Assembly (NCBI RefSeq): GCF_000425645.1
Contig: NZ_KE384430.1
Span: 1-64,000, forward strand
Direction of reading: 5' to 3'
Length of the DNA: 64,000 nucleotides
Source of the DNA: Gaetbulibacter saemankumensis DSM 17032
GTDB taxonomy: Bacteria; Bacteroidota; Bacteroidia; Flavobacteriales; Flavobacteriaceae
Below, one piece after another: positions 54,313-63,575 of the stretch. The first letter of the stretch is position 1, and every line of letters begins with the position of its first letter. The position numbers were made by a program, and so were the translations under genes. The notes beneath the pieces were generated by a model that was given only the letters and a program-made list of their open reading frames with translations, ran no database searches and had not been told where the DNA came from.

Positions 54313-55431
54313 ATGAAGTTAAACATAGCTGTTTTACCAGGTGATGGCATTGGGCCAGAAGTTACTGCACAGGCTGTAAAAGTCCTGAAAGCGATAGCTA
54401 TGGAATTTAACCATGTATTTACGTTTAACTATGGATTAGTTGGCGATAGTGCGATAAAGAAAACTGGCAACCCATTGCCTCAAGAAACCATAGATATTTG
54501 TGAAAAAGCAGATGCGATTTTATTTGGCGCGATTGGAAATACAGCGTACGACATCGACCCGAATGCTCAGATAAGACCAGAACAAGGTTTGTTAAGGCTT
54601 CGTAAGTTGCTTGGTTTATATGCTAACATACGACCTGTTATTGCTTATGAAGATTTATTAACAAAGTCGTCTTTAAAGAAAAGCCAGATTAAAGGCACGA
54701 ATATCTTAATTTACCGGGAGCTTACAGGTGGTATTTACTTTGGAAAGCAAGCCTTAAGTGAAGATGGCAATACAGCCTCCGATGTTTGTGAATATCATCG
54801 TTATGAAATAGAACGTATCGCACATTTAGCATTTAAAGCAGCGCAATCTAGAAAACACAAAGTAACCTTAGTCGACAAAGCTAATGTTTTAGAAAGTTCG
54901 AGGCTTTGGCGTCGTGTTGTTCAAGAGGTGGCTAAACAGTATCCTGATGTTACTTTAGACTATCAGTTTATTGATAATGCCGCTATGGAACTCATTATAA
55001 AACCAAAACAATTTGATGTAATTTTAACTGAAAACATGTTCGGAGATATCCTTTCTGAAGAAGCCAGCGTTATTGTTGGTTCTATCGGATTATTGGCTTC
55101 AGCATCTTTAGGTGAAAATCATCAAATGTTTGAACCTATACACGGTGCTTATACAAAAGCAGCAAACAAAGGTATTGCAAACCCGATTGCTTCTATTTTA
55201 TCGGCAGCTATGTTATTAGATCATTTTGGCTTAGACGATGAAGCTGATTTAGTTAGAGAAGGTGTAGACAAATCGTTGAAACTTCACATAACCACACCAG
55301 ATTTAAATACGAAGTATGATAACATTTCAACCACTAAGGTAGGTGATTTCATTGAAGATTTTATTAACAATCCCGATGAAACAAATTTAAACTTTACCAA
55401 CATACATTTAGGACAATCTACGATTATATAA
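54313..55431 (+). CDS. leuB: 3-isopropylmalate dehydrogenase
   Basis: Oxidatively decarboxylates 3-isopropylmalate in leucine synthesis. The 372-residue protein shows VLPGDGIGPEV, the RPEQGLLRLRKLLGLYANIRP block, YRELTGGIYFG, VDKANVLESSRLWR and NMFGDILSEEASVIVGS. It follows leuA by 12 bases. leuC and leuD are not next to it in this window, so the pathway genes are split. Confidence 0.94.
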   Translation: MKLNIAVLPGDGIGPEVTAQAVKVLKAIAMEFNHVFTFNYGLVGDSAIKKTGNPLPQETIDICEKADAILFGAIGNTAYDIDPNAQIRPEQGLLRLRKLLGLYANIRPVIAYEDLLTKSSLKKSQIKGTNILIYRELTGGIYFGKQALSEDGNTASDVCEYHRYEIERIAHLAFKAAQSRKHKVTLVDKANVLESSRLWRRVVQEVAKQYPDVTLDYQFIDNAAMELIIKPKQFDVILTENMFGDILSEEASVIVGSIGLLASASLGENHQMFEPIHGAYTKAANKGIANPIASILSAAMLLDHFGLDDEADLVREGVDKSLKLHITTPDLNTKYDNISTTKVGDFIEDFINNPDETNLNFTNIHLGQSTII

Positions 55432-55474
55432 ATTATTTGAGTTAGTCACCAAAATACATCTTTAAATTGTCCTT

Positions 55475-55503
55475 AAAAGCGCATTATTTCTAATGCGCTT
55501 TTT
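55475..55503. terminator. Bidirectional terminator between leuB and argH
   Basis: AAAAGCGCATTA (55475-55486) and its complement (55491-55502) enclose a TTTC loop; A-run and T-run on either side suit both converging units. Confidence 0.88.
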
Positions 55504-55574
55504 CAATTTTATAAAAATAACAAGTCACCCGTTTAAACATCAAATAGCCTAGTTACAGAAACTTACAGCTCGGT

Positions 55575-56849
55575 TTAATCTGGAAACTTATTTCTTATTT
55601 TATCCAAACATAAGTTATGAATACTACCCTCATGCGTGTGCTTTTTTGAAGTATCAGGCACATAAGTTCCATCCTGAACTTGCCCACCAATTTTTTGATA
55701 AGCCTCTCTAAAAGTTTGTCCCTCTACCACAAGGGTGTTAATATTATCTACAGTAAATAAATATTTATATAAATCGCTATTAATATCAATATCTTTAACA
55801 ATAACTTGCTGAATGGAGTAATTGAAAATATCTAAAATATCTTTTAATTCTTCAAACGCAGCGATCATGTTTTCTTTTAACAACTGATAATCCCTGTGAT
55901 AACCACTTGGCAAATTATTGGTTATTAATACCATTTCACTTTGTAAAGCTTGAATTTTATTACACTTACCACGAATCAATTCAAAAACATCTGGATTCTT
56001 TTTATGTGGCATAATACTACTTCCGGTCGTTAATTCATCTGGGAAAGACACAAATCCGAAGTTCTGACTCATATACAAGCATGTATCCATTGCAAAACGC
56101 GCCATCGTATTAGCCAAACTACCTAAGGCTGCGGCAATAGTACGTTCATTTTTTCCACGTCCCATTTGTGCTGCAACTACATTGTATTTTAATGTAGCAA
56201 AGTTCATTTCGCGTGTAGTAAACTCCCTATCGATAGGAAACGAGCTTCCATAGCCTGCAGCAGATCCTAATGGATTCTGATCTACTGTTTTTATTGCTGC
56301 ATCTAATAAAAACACATCATCAATCATGAGCTCGGCATAGGCTGAAAACCACAAACCAAAAGATGATGGCATGGCCACTTGTAAATGTGTATATCCAGGT
56401 AATACTTTTTCTTTATGTTCCTCGGCAAGCTCTAATAAAGTATTGAAAAAGGTTTTTGTTTTTTCTTTAATCAATGCTAAATTTTCCTTGTAATAAAGAT
56501 GACAAGCCACCAATACTTGATCATTTCTAGAACGTGCTGTATGGATTTTTTTACCCACATCACCAAGTGTTGCTGTAAGTTCATATTCTATTTTAGAATG
56601 TACATCTTCAAATTGCGAATCAATTACAAACTCACCAGCTTCAATTTCATTTTCTAAAATTTGCAATCCCCCTAAAAGCTGCTCCAATTCTATGGTTGTT
56701 AAAATACCAATCTTGTGTAACATTTTAGCATGAGCTTTCGAAGCTAAAACATCATATTTAGCGATATGAATATCTATTTCTCTATCATTTCCAACAGTAA
56801 ACTGCTCTATTTTTTTATCAATTGATATGCCTTTATCCCAGAGTTTCAT
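55575..56849 (-). CDS. argH: Argininosuccinate lyase
   Basis: Cleaves argininosuccinate to arginine and fumarate. The 424-residue protein carries the fumarase-superfamily signature GSSIMPHKKNPD, the HTARSRNDQV motif and LPGYTHLQVAMPSSFG. It is the last gene of the arginine/proline unit, 35 bases after the ArgE-like gene, and is followed by a terminator. Confidence 0.95.
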   Translation of the reverse strand: MKLWDKGISIDKKIEQFTVGNDREIDIHIAKYDVLASKAHAKMLHKIGILTTIELEQLLGGLQILENEIEAGEFVIDSQFEDVHSKIEYELTATLGDVGKKIHTARSRNDQVLVACHLYYKENLALIKEKTKTFFNTLLELAEEHKEKVLPGYTHLQVAMPSSFGLWFSAYAELMIDDVFLLDAAIKTVDQNPLGSAAGYGSSFPIDREFTTREMNFATLKYNVVAAQMGRGKNERTIAAALGSLANTMARFAMDTCLYMSQNFGFVSFPDELTTGSSIMPHKKNPDVFELIRGKCNKIQALQSEMVLITNNLPSGYHRDYQLLKENMIAAFEELKDILDIFNYSIQQVIVKDIDINSDLYKYLFTVDNINTLVVEGQTFREAYQKIGGQVQDGTYVPDTSKKHTHEGSIHNLCLDKIRNKFPD

Positions 56850-56884
56850 TTTCTTGACTTTTTATATGTTTGACTGTTGAATAA

Positions 56885-57952
56885 TTAAACAATAACACGA
56901 TTTAATAATTCAACATATATTTTAATACCTTCTTCAATTTCGTTTAAATAAATAAACTCATCTGCTGAATGGGAACGCGTACTATCTCCAGGGCCGAGTT
57001 TAAGAGATGGACAAGATAACACGGCTTGATCGGATAAGGTGGGCGAGCCATATGTTGTTCTTCCCATGGCAATACCTGCTTTTACTAAATCATGATTCAT
57101 AGGAATAGAAGACGAATTTAATCGTAAGCTACGCGGCTTTATCTTTGTACAAGGCGATTTATCTTGTAATATTTGAGCAATTTCAGCATTTGAATAGGCA
57201 TCATTAACGCGAACGTCTATTACCAAATTTACATCTGCCGGCACGACGTTATGTTGTGATCCCGCCTTAATTTGCGTAACGGTTAATTTCACATCGCCCA
57301 AAGCTTCAGAGCCCTTTTCAAATTTAAAATCTTTAAACCACTGCAATACTTCAATGGTATTGTAAATCGCATTATTATCGTTAGGATGTGCTGCATGACT
57401 TGGAGTACCTTCAACCACAGCATCAAAAACAACTAAGCCCTTTTCAGCCACCGCTAAATTCATAAGTGTTGGTTCTCCAACAATAGCGACATCTATCTCA
57501 GGAATTAAAGGAAGCATACTATTTAATCCATTAGGACCACTACTCTCTTCTTCGGCAGATGCTACAATTACTAAGTTATATTTTAAATTTTCATAGTTAT
57601 AAAAGTGGGTAAATGTTGCTATTAAAGATACCAAACAACCACCGGCATCATTACTTCCTAAACCATATAATTTACCATCTTCAACAATAGCTTTAAAAGG
57701 ATCTTTAGTATAACCACTATTTGGCTTCACAGTATCATGATGTGAATTAAGTAACAAGGTTGGTTTCGTTTCATCAAAAAACTTATTTACAGCCCAAACG
57801 TTATTTTTCGTGCGTTTATAATCAATTTTATACTGTTTAAACCATGTTTCGATATGCGCCGCCGTAACATCCTCTTCCGAAGAGAAGGACTGGGTTTCTA
57901 TTAATTGCTTTAATAGATTAATGGCTTCATTTGTTAATTTTTCTTGCGTCAT
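56885..57952 (-). CDS. argE: M20-family deacylase (acetyl- or succinyl-ornithine deacylase)
   Basis: A 355-residue zinc peptidase-like enzyme with LLNSHHDTVKP, GLGSNDAGGCLVS and ASAEEESSGPNG metal-binding and catalytic motifs. By operon position it removes the N-acyl group from N-acyl-citrulline or N-acyl-ornithine. In Bacteroides the arginine pathway uses succinyl rather than acetyl intermediates; which acyl group is used here cannot be read. Confidence 0.85.
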   Translation of the reverse strand: MTQEKLTNEAINLLKQLIETQSFSSEEDVTAAHIETWFKQYKIDYKRTKNNVWAVNKFFDETKPTLLLNSHHDTVKPNSGYTKDPFKAIVEDGKLYGLGSNDAGGCLVSLIATFTHFYNYENLKYNLVIVASAEEESSGPNGLNSMLPLIPEIDVAIVGEPTLMNLAVAEKGLVVFDAVVEGTPSHAAHPNDNNAIYNTIEVLQWFKDFKFEKGSEALGDVKLTVTQIKAGSQHNVVPADVNLVIDVRVNDAYSNAEIAQILQDKSPCTKIKPRSLRLNSSSIPMNHDLVKAGIAMGRTTYGSPTLSDQAVLSCPSLKLGPGDSTRSHSADEFIYLNEIEEGIKIYVELLNRVIV

Positions 57953-57953
57953 C

Positions 57954-58736
57954 TTATAAAGTTATGGTTGTAAAATTATCATTTTCCTGAGTTAACATAG
58001 CTGTATTTCCCATGTTAATTGTTTTTACCCCATTATTTAAAGCATCGAAACAATTCTCTAATTTCGGCAACATCCCATCAGCAATTACCCCTTGTTGTAA
58101 CAATTCCCTGTAAAGCTTAGTATCAATATGTTTTATAACTGAATTTTTATCGTTTATATCTTTTAAAACACCATTTAATTCGAAGCAATAATAAATCGAA
58201 GTTTCATAAACCTGACTCATCCCTACTGCCAGTTGTGATGTAATGGTGTCGGCATTCGTGTTTAATAATTGCCCATTCCCGTCATGGGTAATAGCGCAAA
58301 ATACCGGAGTAAAATCGGCCGAAATTAATTTATCAACAGCCTTGTAATTCACTTTTTTAACGTCTCCAACAAATCCGAAATCAACCTCTTTTATTGGTCT
58401 CTTGTCAGAAAGAATACTATTGGCATCAGCTCCCGTTAGCCCGATGGCATTCACTTCTTGAGCCTGTAATTTAGCTACCACATTTTTATTTACCAACCCA
58501 CCATAAACCATAGTTATAACTTCTAGTGTTTCGGCATCAGTAATACGACGACCATTTAACATTTTCGACTCTATGCCTAATTTAGATGCGATATGAGTGG
58601 CACGTTTTCCGCCACCGTGAACTAATATTTTCTTTCCTTTTAAATTAGAAAACAACTGTAAAAAGGCATTTAAAGCTGTATCATCTTCGATGATGTTTCC
58701 TCCAATTTTGACTATAGATAATTTTTCTTTAGGCAT
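57954..58736 (-). CDS. argB: N-acylglutamate kinase
   Basis: A 260-residue amino-acid kinase with IVKIGGNIIED, LVHGGGKRATHIASKLG, the GLTGADANSI block and NADTITSQLAVGM. It phosphorylates N-acetyl- or N-succinylglutamate in arginine synthesis. Its first codons overlap the end of argF' by eight bases. Confidence 0.92.
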   Translation of the reverse strand: MPKEKLSIVKIGGNIIEDDTALNAFLQLFSNLKGKKILVHGGGKRATHIASKLGIESKMLNGRRITDAETLEVITMVYGGLVNKNVVAKLQAQEVNAIGLTGADANSILSDKRPIKEVDFGFVGDVKKVNYKAVDKLISADFTPVFCAITHDGNGQLLNTNADTITSQLAVGMSQVYETSIYYCFELNGVLKDINDKNSVIKHIDTKLYRELLQQGVIADGMLPKLENCFDALNNGVKTINMGNTAMLTQENDNFTTITL

Positions 58737-59667
58737 TTTCTAATAGTTTTTTCAATACTAACTGCGCTGCATAGGTTCGATTATTAGCCTGTTGAATAAC
58801 GATTGAATTATCACTATCTAAAACAGCATCTTCAACTATAACATTTCTTCTTACTGGTAAGCAATGCATGAATTTGGCATCACCTAGTTTTTCTTTCGTA
58901 ATCATCCAATTCGGGTCGGTATTGATAACTTTACCGTAATCTTCATAACTGCTCCAGTTTTTTACATAGACAAAATCGGCGTCTTTAAAAGCTTCTTCCT
59001 GATTATGAACAATAGGCGTATTTCCCGTAATTTCAGGGTTTAAATCGTAACCTTCAGGATTGGCAATTACAAAATCGACATCCATTTTCTGCATCGCCTG
59101 TGTAAAACTATTGGCAACAGCATGTGGTAGTGCTTTAATATGTGGAGCCCAGCTTAAAACCACTTTAGGGCGCGGCTTTGTACAATTTTCTGAAATAGTA
59201 ATCGCATCGGTTAACGCCTGTAAAGGATGTCCGGTAGCACTTTCCATATTTACAATCGGTACCGAAGCATATTTTTTAAAGGCACTTAACACCTGCTCAC
59301 TTTCGTCTTTTTCCTTATTTGTTAAAGTTGGAAATGCTCTTACAGCAATAATATCACAATATTGAGACACAACTGCTGCAGCTTCCTTAATATGTTCGGC
59401 AGTATTACCATTCATAATAGTACCATCGGTAAACTCAAGCCCCCATGCATCACCTGAAACATTCATTACAATAGGGTCCATCCCTAAATTTAAAGCAGCC
59501 TTTTGAGTACTTAAACGCGTACGCAAACTTGAATTAAAAAACAACAAACCCAAGGTTTTGTGCTGCCCTAACCCTATATTTTTTAAAGGATTAGACTTTA
59601 ATAATTTTGCTTCCTCAATCCAAGAATTGATGTTATCTATATCGTGTATGGAGGTGTAATGTTTCAT
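58729..59667 (-). CDS. N-acyl-ornithine carbamoyltransferase (ArgF'-type)
   Basis: A 312-residue transcarbamylase with the carbamoyl-phosphate loop FNSSLRTRLSTQKAA, ESATGHPLQALTDA and HCLPVRRNV. The insertion-rich middle (SGDAWGLEFTDGTIMNG) marks the ArgF' branch that acts on N-acetyl- or N-succinyl-ornithine instead of ornithine, as in Xanthomonas and Bacteroides. It makes acyl-citrulline, which the ArgE-like enzyme then deacylates. A normal ornithine carbamoyltransferase is the alternative but fits less well. Confidence 0.87.
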   Translation of the reverse strand: MKHYTSIHDIDNINSWIEEAKLLKSNPLKNIGLGQHKTLGLLFFNSSLRTRLSTQKAALNLGMDPIVMNVSGDAWGLEFTDGTIMNGNTAEHIKEAAAVVSQYCDIIAVRAFPTLTNKEKDESEQVLSAFKKYASVPIVNMESATGHPLQALTDAITISENCTKPRPKVVLSWAPHIKALPHAVANSFTQAMQKMDVDFVIANPEGYDLNPEITGNTPIVHNQEEAFKDADFVYVKNWSSYEDYGKVINTDPNWMITKEKLGDAKFMHCLPVRRNVIVEDAVLDSDNSIVIQQANNRTYAAQLVLKKLLENA

Positions 59668-59675
59668 TTGTTTTT

Positions 59676-60440
59676 TTATTTTATTTTGGTAAATGGTACT
59701 TTATTTTCAAAGGCATTAAGAATAAAATCCTCTTCTAAGCCATTTAATATCCATGTTTCTATATTGGCATTTTTTGCTAAGGAAGCCGCTTCTATTTTAG
59801 ACTGCATGCCTCCACTGCCATGAGTTGATTTTGAGTTAACCACCTCATTCTGCAAAGCTTTAAAATCTTCAACCACATCTATGGTTTTTGGAGTTCCATT
59901 TTGCATTGATTCTTTTGTATAAATACCATGGGTATTGGTAGCTATAATAAATAAATCGGCTTTTAACAAGGATGCTGTTAATGCCCCAAGCTTATCATTA
60001 TCACCAAACTTAATTTCGTCGGTTGCTACCGTATCATTTTCATTAATAATTGGTATGTAATTATTATTTACCAATACATTAATAGTATTTACAATATTTG
60101 TACGGCTATCCTTCTTTTCAAAATCGGAATAAGACAATAAACACTGAGAGGTTAACAATCCGTATTCTCTAAAAATTTCCTGATAAATTCGTATTAAATG
60201 TGGCTGACCAATTGAAGCAAGTGCCTGTTTAACAAACACTTCTTCCTGTTTACTTTCCAGTTTTACAAACTGTTTAGCGACCGCAATGGCACCGGAGCTA
60301 ACAATAATAAATTCGCAAGTACCTTTTAATTGAGCAATTTGACTGGCAATATCCTCAATTTTTCCTCTAGAAATATTATCGGTTTCCTTTGTCAGCGTAT
60401 TCGACCCAACTTTAAGTAATATGCGTTTCTTTTTTGCCAT
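59676..60440 (-). CDS. proB: Glutamate 5-kinase
   Basis: Phosphorylates glutamate for proline synthesis. The 254-residue protein is an amino-acid kinase domain with ILLKVGSNTLTKE, FIIVSSGAIAVAKQ, INENDTVATDEIKFGDNDKLGALTA and HGSGGMQSKIEAA. There is no C-terminal PUA domain, which many ProB proteins have (about 370 residues). It lies between proA and argF'. Confidence 0.92.
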   Translation of the reverse strand: MAKKKRILLKVGSNTLTKETDNISRGKIEDIASQIAQLKGTCEFIIVSSGAIAVAKQFVKLESKQEEVFVKQALASIGQPHLIRIYQEIFREYGLLTSQCLLSYSDFEKKDSRTNIVNTINVLVNNNYIPIINENDTVATDEIKFGDNDKLGALTASLLKADLFIIATNTHGIYTKESMQNGTPKTIDVVEDFKALQNEVVNSKSTHGSGGMQSKIEAASLAKNANIETWILNGLEEDFILNAFENKVPFTKIK

Positions 60441-60441
60441 C

Positions 60442-61638
60442 TTATCTTATTTGTCCATTACCGTGTACATACCATTTATTGGTAACCAAATGTTGTAAAC
60501 CAATAGGTCCGCGTTGATGCAACTTATCCGTACTTATTGCCAATTCACCGCCCAACCCTAATTGTCCACCGTCGGTAAAACGCGTTGATGCATTATGATA
60601 AACCGCTGCGGTATCAACATTTTCCATAAAAATTTTAGCTTCGGCTTCATTTGATGTGATTATTGCTGCCGAATGTCCTCCGGAATATTTATTAATCATA
60701 GCTATCGCTTCTTGGGTCGAACCAATTTCAGCTATAACAATTTTATAATCTAAGAATTCCTCATACCAAATATCATCTGAAGGTATTAACGATACGTCAT
60801 CAAACTTTGATAAAGCCTGATCACCTAATACCTCAACATCAAACGCTTTCAATTTTGAAAGTAAGATTTTAATGAATTCCTCCTTCTTCGGAAGATTTTC
60901 ATCAATTAACACCTTATCTAATGCATTACAGGCAGAAATCTTAGCCGTTTTCGCATTCACTATAACATCTATGGCTATTTGTAAGTCAGCTTCCTTATGT
61001 ACATACACGAAGTTATTCCCTCGACCGCTAATAATAACCGGACAGGTAGCATGTTCCTTTACAAATGCAATTAAACGTTCACCTCCACGAGGCACAATTA
61101 AATCGACTTTCTGTGTTGGTTTTTCTAAAAATGCTTGTGTTTCTGCTCGGTTAAACTGTAAGTACTCCACCCATTCCGTTGAAGCCCCATGTTTAATTAA
61201 GGCCTGATGCCAAAGGTCTACAATCTTAAGATTTGACTTTAAAGACTCTTTACCACCTTTCAGTAAAATTTTATTCCCCGATTTAAATGCTATACCAGCA
61301 GCTTCAACGGTTACATCGGGACGGGATTCATAAATAATTAAAACCGTACCAAATGATGCTGTTTTATTATAAACCTGCATCCCATTATCGTGTTTAAAAC
61401 TGAAACGCTCAACTCCAACGGGATCTTCCTGAGATGCTAAATGTGTTACAGCTGCAATCATTTCATCAACTTTTGAATCGTTTACTTTTAAACGATCATA
61501 CATGGAGATGTCTTCACCTTTATAGGCTTCTAAATCCAGCTTATTTACAGCAATCATGTTGGCTCTTTCCTGCTCTAACAATGTAGCCATTTCGAGCAAA
61601 ACAGCATTTCTGGTTTCTATAGATAATAAGGTATTCAT
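60442..61638 (-). CDS. proA: Gamma-glutamyl phosphate reductase
   Basis: A 398-residue aldehyde-dehydrogenase-like enzyme that reduces glutamyl 5-phosphate to glutamate semialdehyde. It has the GTVLIIYESRPDVTVEAA region, LLKGGKESLKSN, the PRGGERLIAFV motif, the active Cys in ISACNALDKVLI and the GLGGELAISTDKLHQRGP end. It is followed by proB after one base and preceded by argD by two. Confidence 0.94.
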   Translation of the reverse strand: MNTLLSIETRNAVLLEMATLLEQERANMIAVNKLDLEAYKGEDISMYDRLKVNDSKVDEMIAAVTHLASQEDPVGVERFSFKHDNGMQVYNKTASFGTVLIIYESRPDVTVEAAGIAFKSGNKILLKGGKESLKSNLKIVDLWHQALIKHGASTEWVEYLQFNRAETQAFLEKPTQKVDLIVPRGGERLIAFVKEHATCPVIISGRGNNFVYVHKEADLQIAIDVIVNAKTAKISACNALDKVLIDENLPKKEEFIKILLSKLKAFDVEVLGDQALSKFDDVSLIPSDDIWYEEFLDYKIVIAEIGSTQEAIAMINKYSGGHSAAIITSNEAEAKIFMENVDTAAVYHNASTRFTDGGQLGLGGELAISTDKLHQRGPIGLQHLVTNKWYVHGNGQIR

Positions 61639-61640
61639 GT

Positions 61641-62765
61641 TTATAATACTTTTTGTAAAGCTTCAAAAAACTGATCCACATGCACCTTTTCAATATTTAA
61701 AGGTGGTAAGATTCGTAATAACTTTTTATTTGAAGCACCACCGGTAAAAATATGATGGTCGTAAATTAATTTCTTTCTCAGATTTCCAACTTCGAAGTCG
61801 AATTCCAATCCCAGCATTAAGCCTCGTCCTTTAATATTTTTTATCTGTGGAATGCTTTTCGCTTTTGAAATAAAATAATCCGAAACAGAATTTACATTTT
61901 CTATTATATTTTCCATTTCTATGGTATTTAACACTGCTAATCCGGCAGCACAAGCTAAATGATTTCCACCAAAGGTTGTACCAAGCATCCCATATTTTGC
62001 TTCAATACTTGGATGAATTAAGATACCTCCTATAGGAAACCCATTCCCCATTCCTTTTGCTATTGAAATAACGTCAGGGGTCACATTATAATGCTGAAAA
62101 GCAAAAAACTTACCTGAACGTCCATAACCCGATTGTACCTCATCGGCAATAAACATGGTGTTATTGGCTTTACAGAAAACATCCACTTGTTCAAAAAATT
62201 CTGCTGTCGCTTGATCTAAACCACCAACACCTTGAATAAACTCTACAATAACCGCACAAACATCTCCTTTTGCAAGTTCCACTTTTACGCCTTCAATATC
62301 ATTAAGTTCTAAAATAGTTACGGCTTGCTGGGCATTAATAGGCGCAATAATATTGGGGTTATCGGTTGCTGCAACGGCTGCCGATGTGCGTCCGTGAAAT
62401 CCATTTTTAAAAGCCACAACACGCTTCTTACCGGTCTTGAAAGACGCCAGTTTTAAGGCATTTTCGTTAGCTTCAGCACCCGAGTTACATAAAAATAAAT
62501 TATAATCTTTACACCCTGAAAGCGCTTCTAGTTTATTAGCCAATTCCACCTGTAATGGGTTTTGAATAGCATTCGAGTAAAAACCTAATTTAGCAACTTG
62601 ATTGCTTACCGCTTCAACATAATTCGGATGGGCATGTCCAATAGAAATTACGGCGTGTCCACCATAAAGATCAAGGTATTCTATATTATTTTCATCGTAC
62701 ACATGAATACCTTTCGCGGAAACCGGTGTTACATTATACAATGGATATACGTCAAATAATGGCAT
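61641..62765 (-). CDS. argD: N-acyl-ornithine aminotransferase
   Basis: A 374-residue class III PLP aminotransferase: LDLYGGHAVISIGHAHP, FLCNSGAEANENALKLA, FIADEVQSGYGRSG and the PLP lysine in VISIAKGMGNGFPIGG. It makes N-acyl-ornithine from N-acyl-glutamate semialdehyde. It lies between proC and proA, one base after proC. Confidence 0.92.
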   Translation of the reverse strand: MPLFDVYPLYNVTPVSAKGIHVYDENNIEYLDLYGGHAVISIGHAHPNYVEAVSNQVAKLGFYSNAIQNPLQVELANKLEALSGCKDYNLFLCNSGAEANENALKLASFKTGKKRVVAFKNGFHGRTSAAVAATDNPNIIAPINAQQAVTILELNDIEGVKVELAKGDVCAVIVEFIQGVGGLDQATAEFFEQVDVFCKANNTMFIADEVQSGYGRSGKFFAFQHYNVTPDVISIAKGMGNGFPIGGILIHPSIEAKYGMLGTTFGGNHLACAAGLAVLNTIEMENIIENVNSVSDYFISKAKSIPQIKNIKGRGLMLGLEFDFEVGNLRKKLIYDHHIFTGGASNKKLLRILPPLNIEKVHVDQFFEALQKVL

Positions 62766-62766
62766 T

Positions 62767-63561
62767 TTAACTCTTTTTAAGATGATTAATTTTTTCGAAA
62801 GACGCTACAATACCCTGAATTAAAGCCGAACTTAACCCTTGGTGCTCCATAGCATTCAATCCTTCAATGGTACAACCACTTGGAGTAGTTACACGATCTA
62901 TTTCCTGCTCAGGATGCTTACCTGTTTCAATAAGCAAACTAGCTGCTCCATAACAAGTCTGCACAGCAAGTTTATGAGCTTCATGGGCTTCAAATCCTAA
63001 CTGTATCGCTCCTTGAGTCGTTGCACGTACTAAGCGCATCCAAAAGGCAATTCCACTGGCACAAATAACCGTTGAAGCCTGAATTAACTCTTCTGGAATT
63101 ACTAATGTTGTTCCTAATTGGTTAAATATATCTTGAGCTAAAGACACTTTACCCTGTGCTTTATCGTTAGCAGCTATGCAAGTCATTGACTTACCAATAG
63201 AAATAGCTGTATTTGGCATTACGCGAATAATATTTTTGTCGCTGCCTACGATGTTTTCTATTCTAGGAATTTCAACTCCAGCCGCCACCGAAATAACTAT
63301 ATGTTTTTCGGTAATTAACGAGGTTACACTCTCTAAAACTTTATCGATATGTTTTGGTTGAAGCGCGAAAATAACCATCTCAGATTCCTGTACCGCTAAT
63401 AAATTATCGTTAGTTACAGTTACGTTTTCCAAAGTGTTATAATCATCGACATTAGTCGTATTCTTATCACTTAAATACAATGAAGTGAACGTATTATTCT
63501 TAATAAGACCTTTAGCTATTGAGCTCCCAAGATTTCCAGTTCCTATTATGGCTATTTTCAT
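62767..63561 (-). CDS. proC: Pyrroline-5-carboxylate reductase
   Basis: Last step of proline synthesis. The 264-residue protein has IAIIGTGNLGSSIAKGL for NAD(P), VIFALQPKHID, RVMPNTAISIGKSMT and the C-terminal TTPSGCTIEGLNAMEHQG signature. It lies between argC and argD. Confidence 0.94.
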   Translation of the reverse strand: MKIAIIGTGNLGSSIAKGLIKNNTFTSLYLSDKNTTNVDDYNTLENVTVTNDNLLAVQESEMVIFALQPKHIDKVLESVTSLITEKHIVISVAAGVEIPRIENIVGSDKNIIRVMPNTAISIGKSMTCIAANDKAQGKVSLAQDIFNQLGTTLVIPEELIQASTVICASGIAFWMRLVRATTQGAIQLGFEAHEAHKLAVQTCYGAASLLIETGKHPEQEIDRVTTPSGCTIEGLNAMEHQGLSSALIQGIVASFEKINHLKKS

Positions 63562-63575
63562 AATTCGTTAGTTGG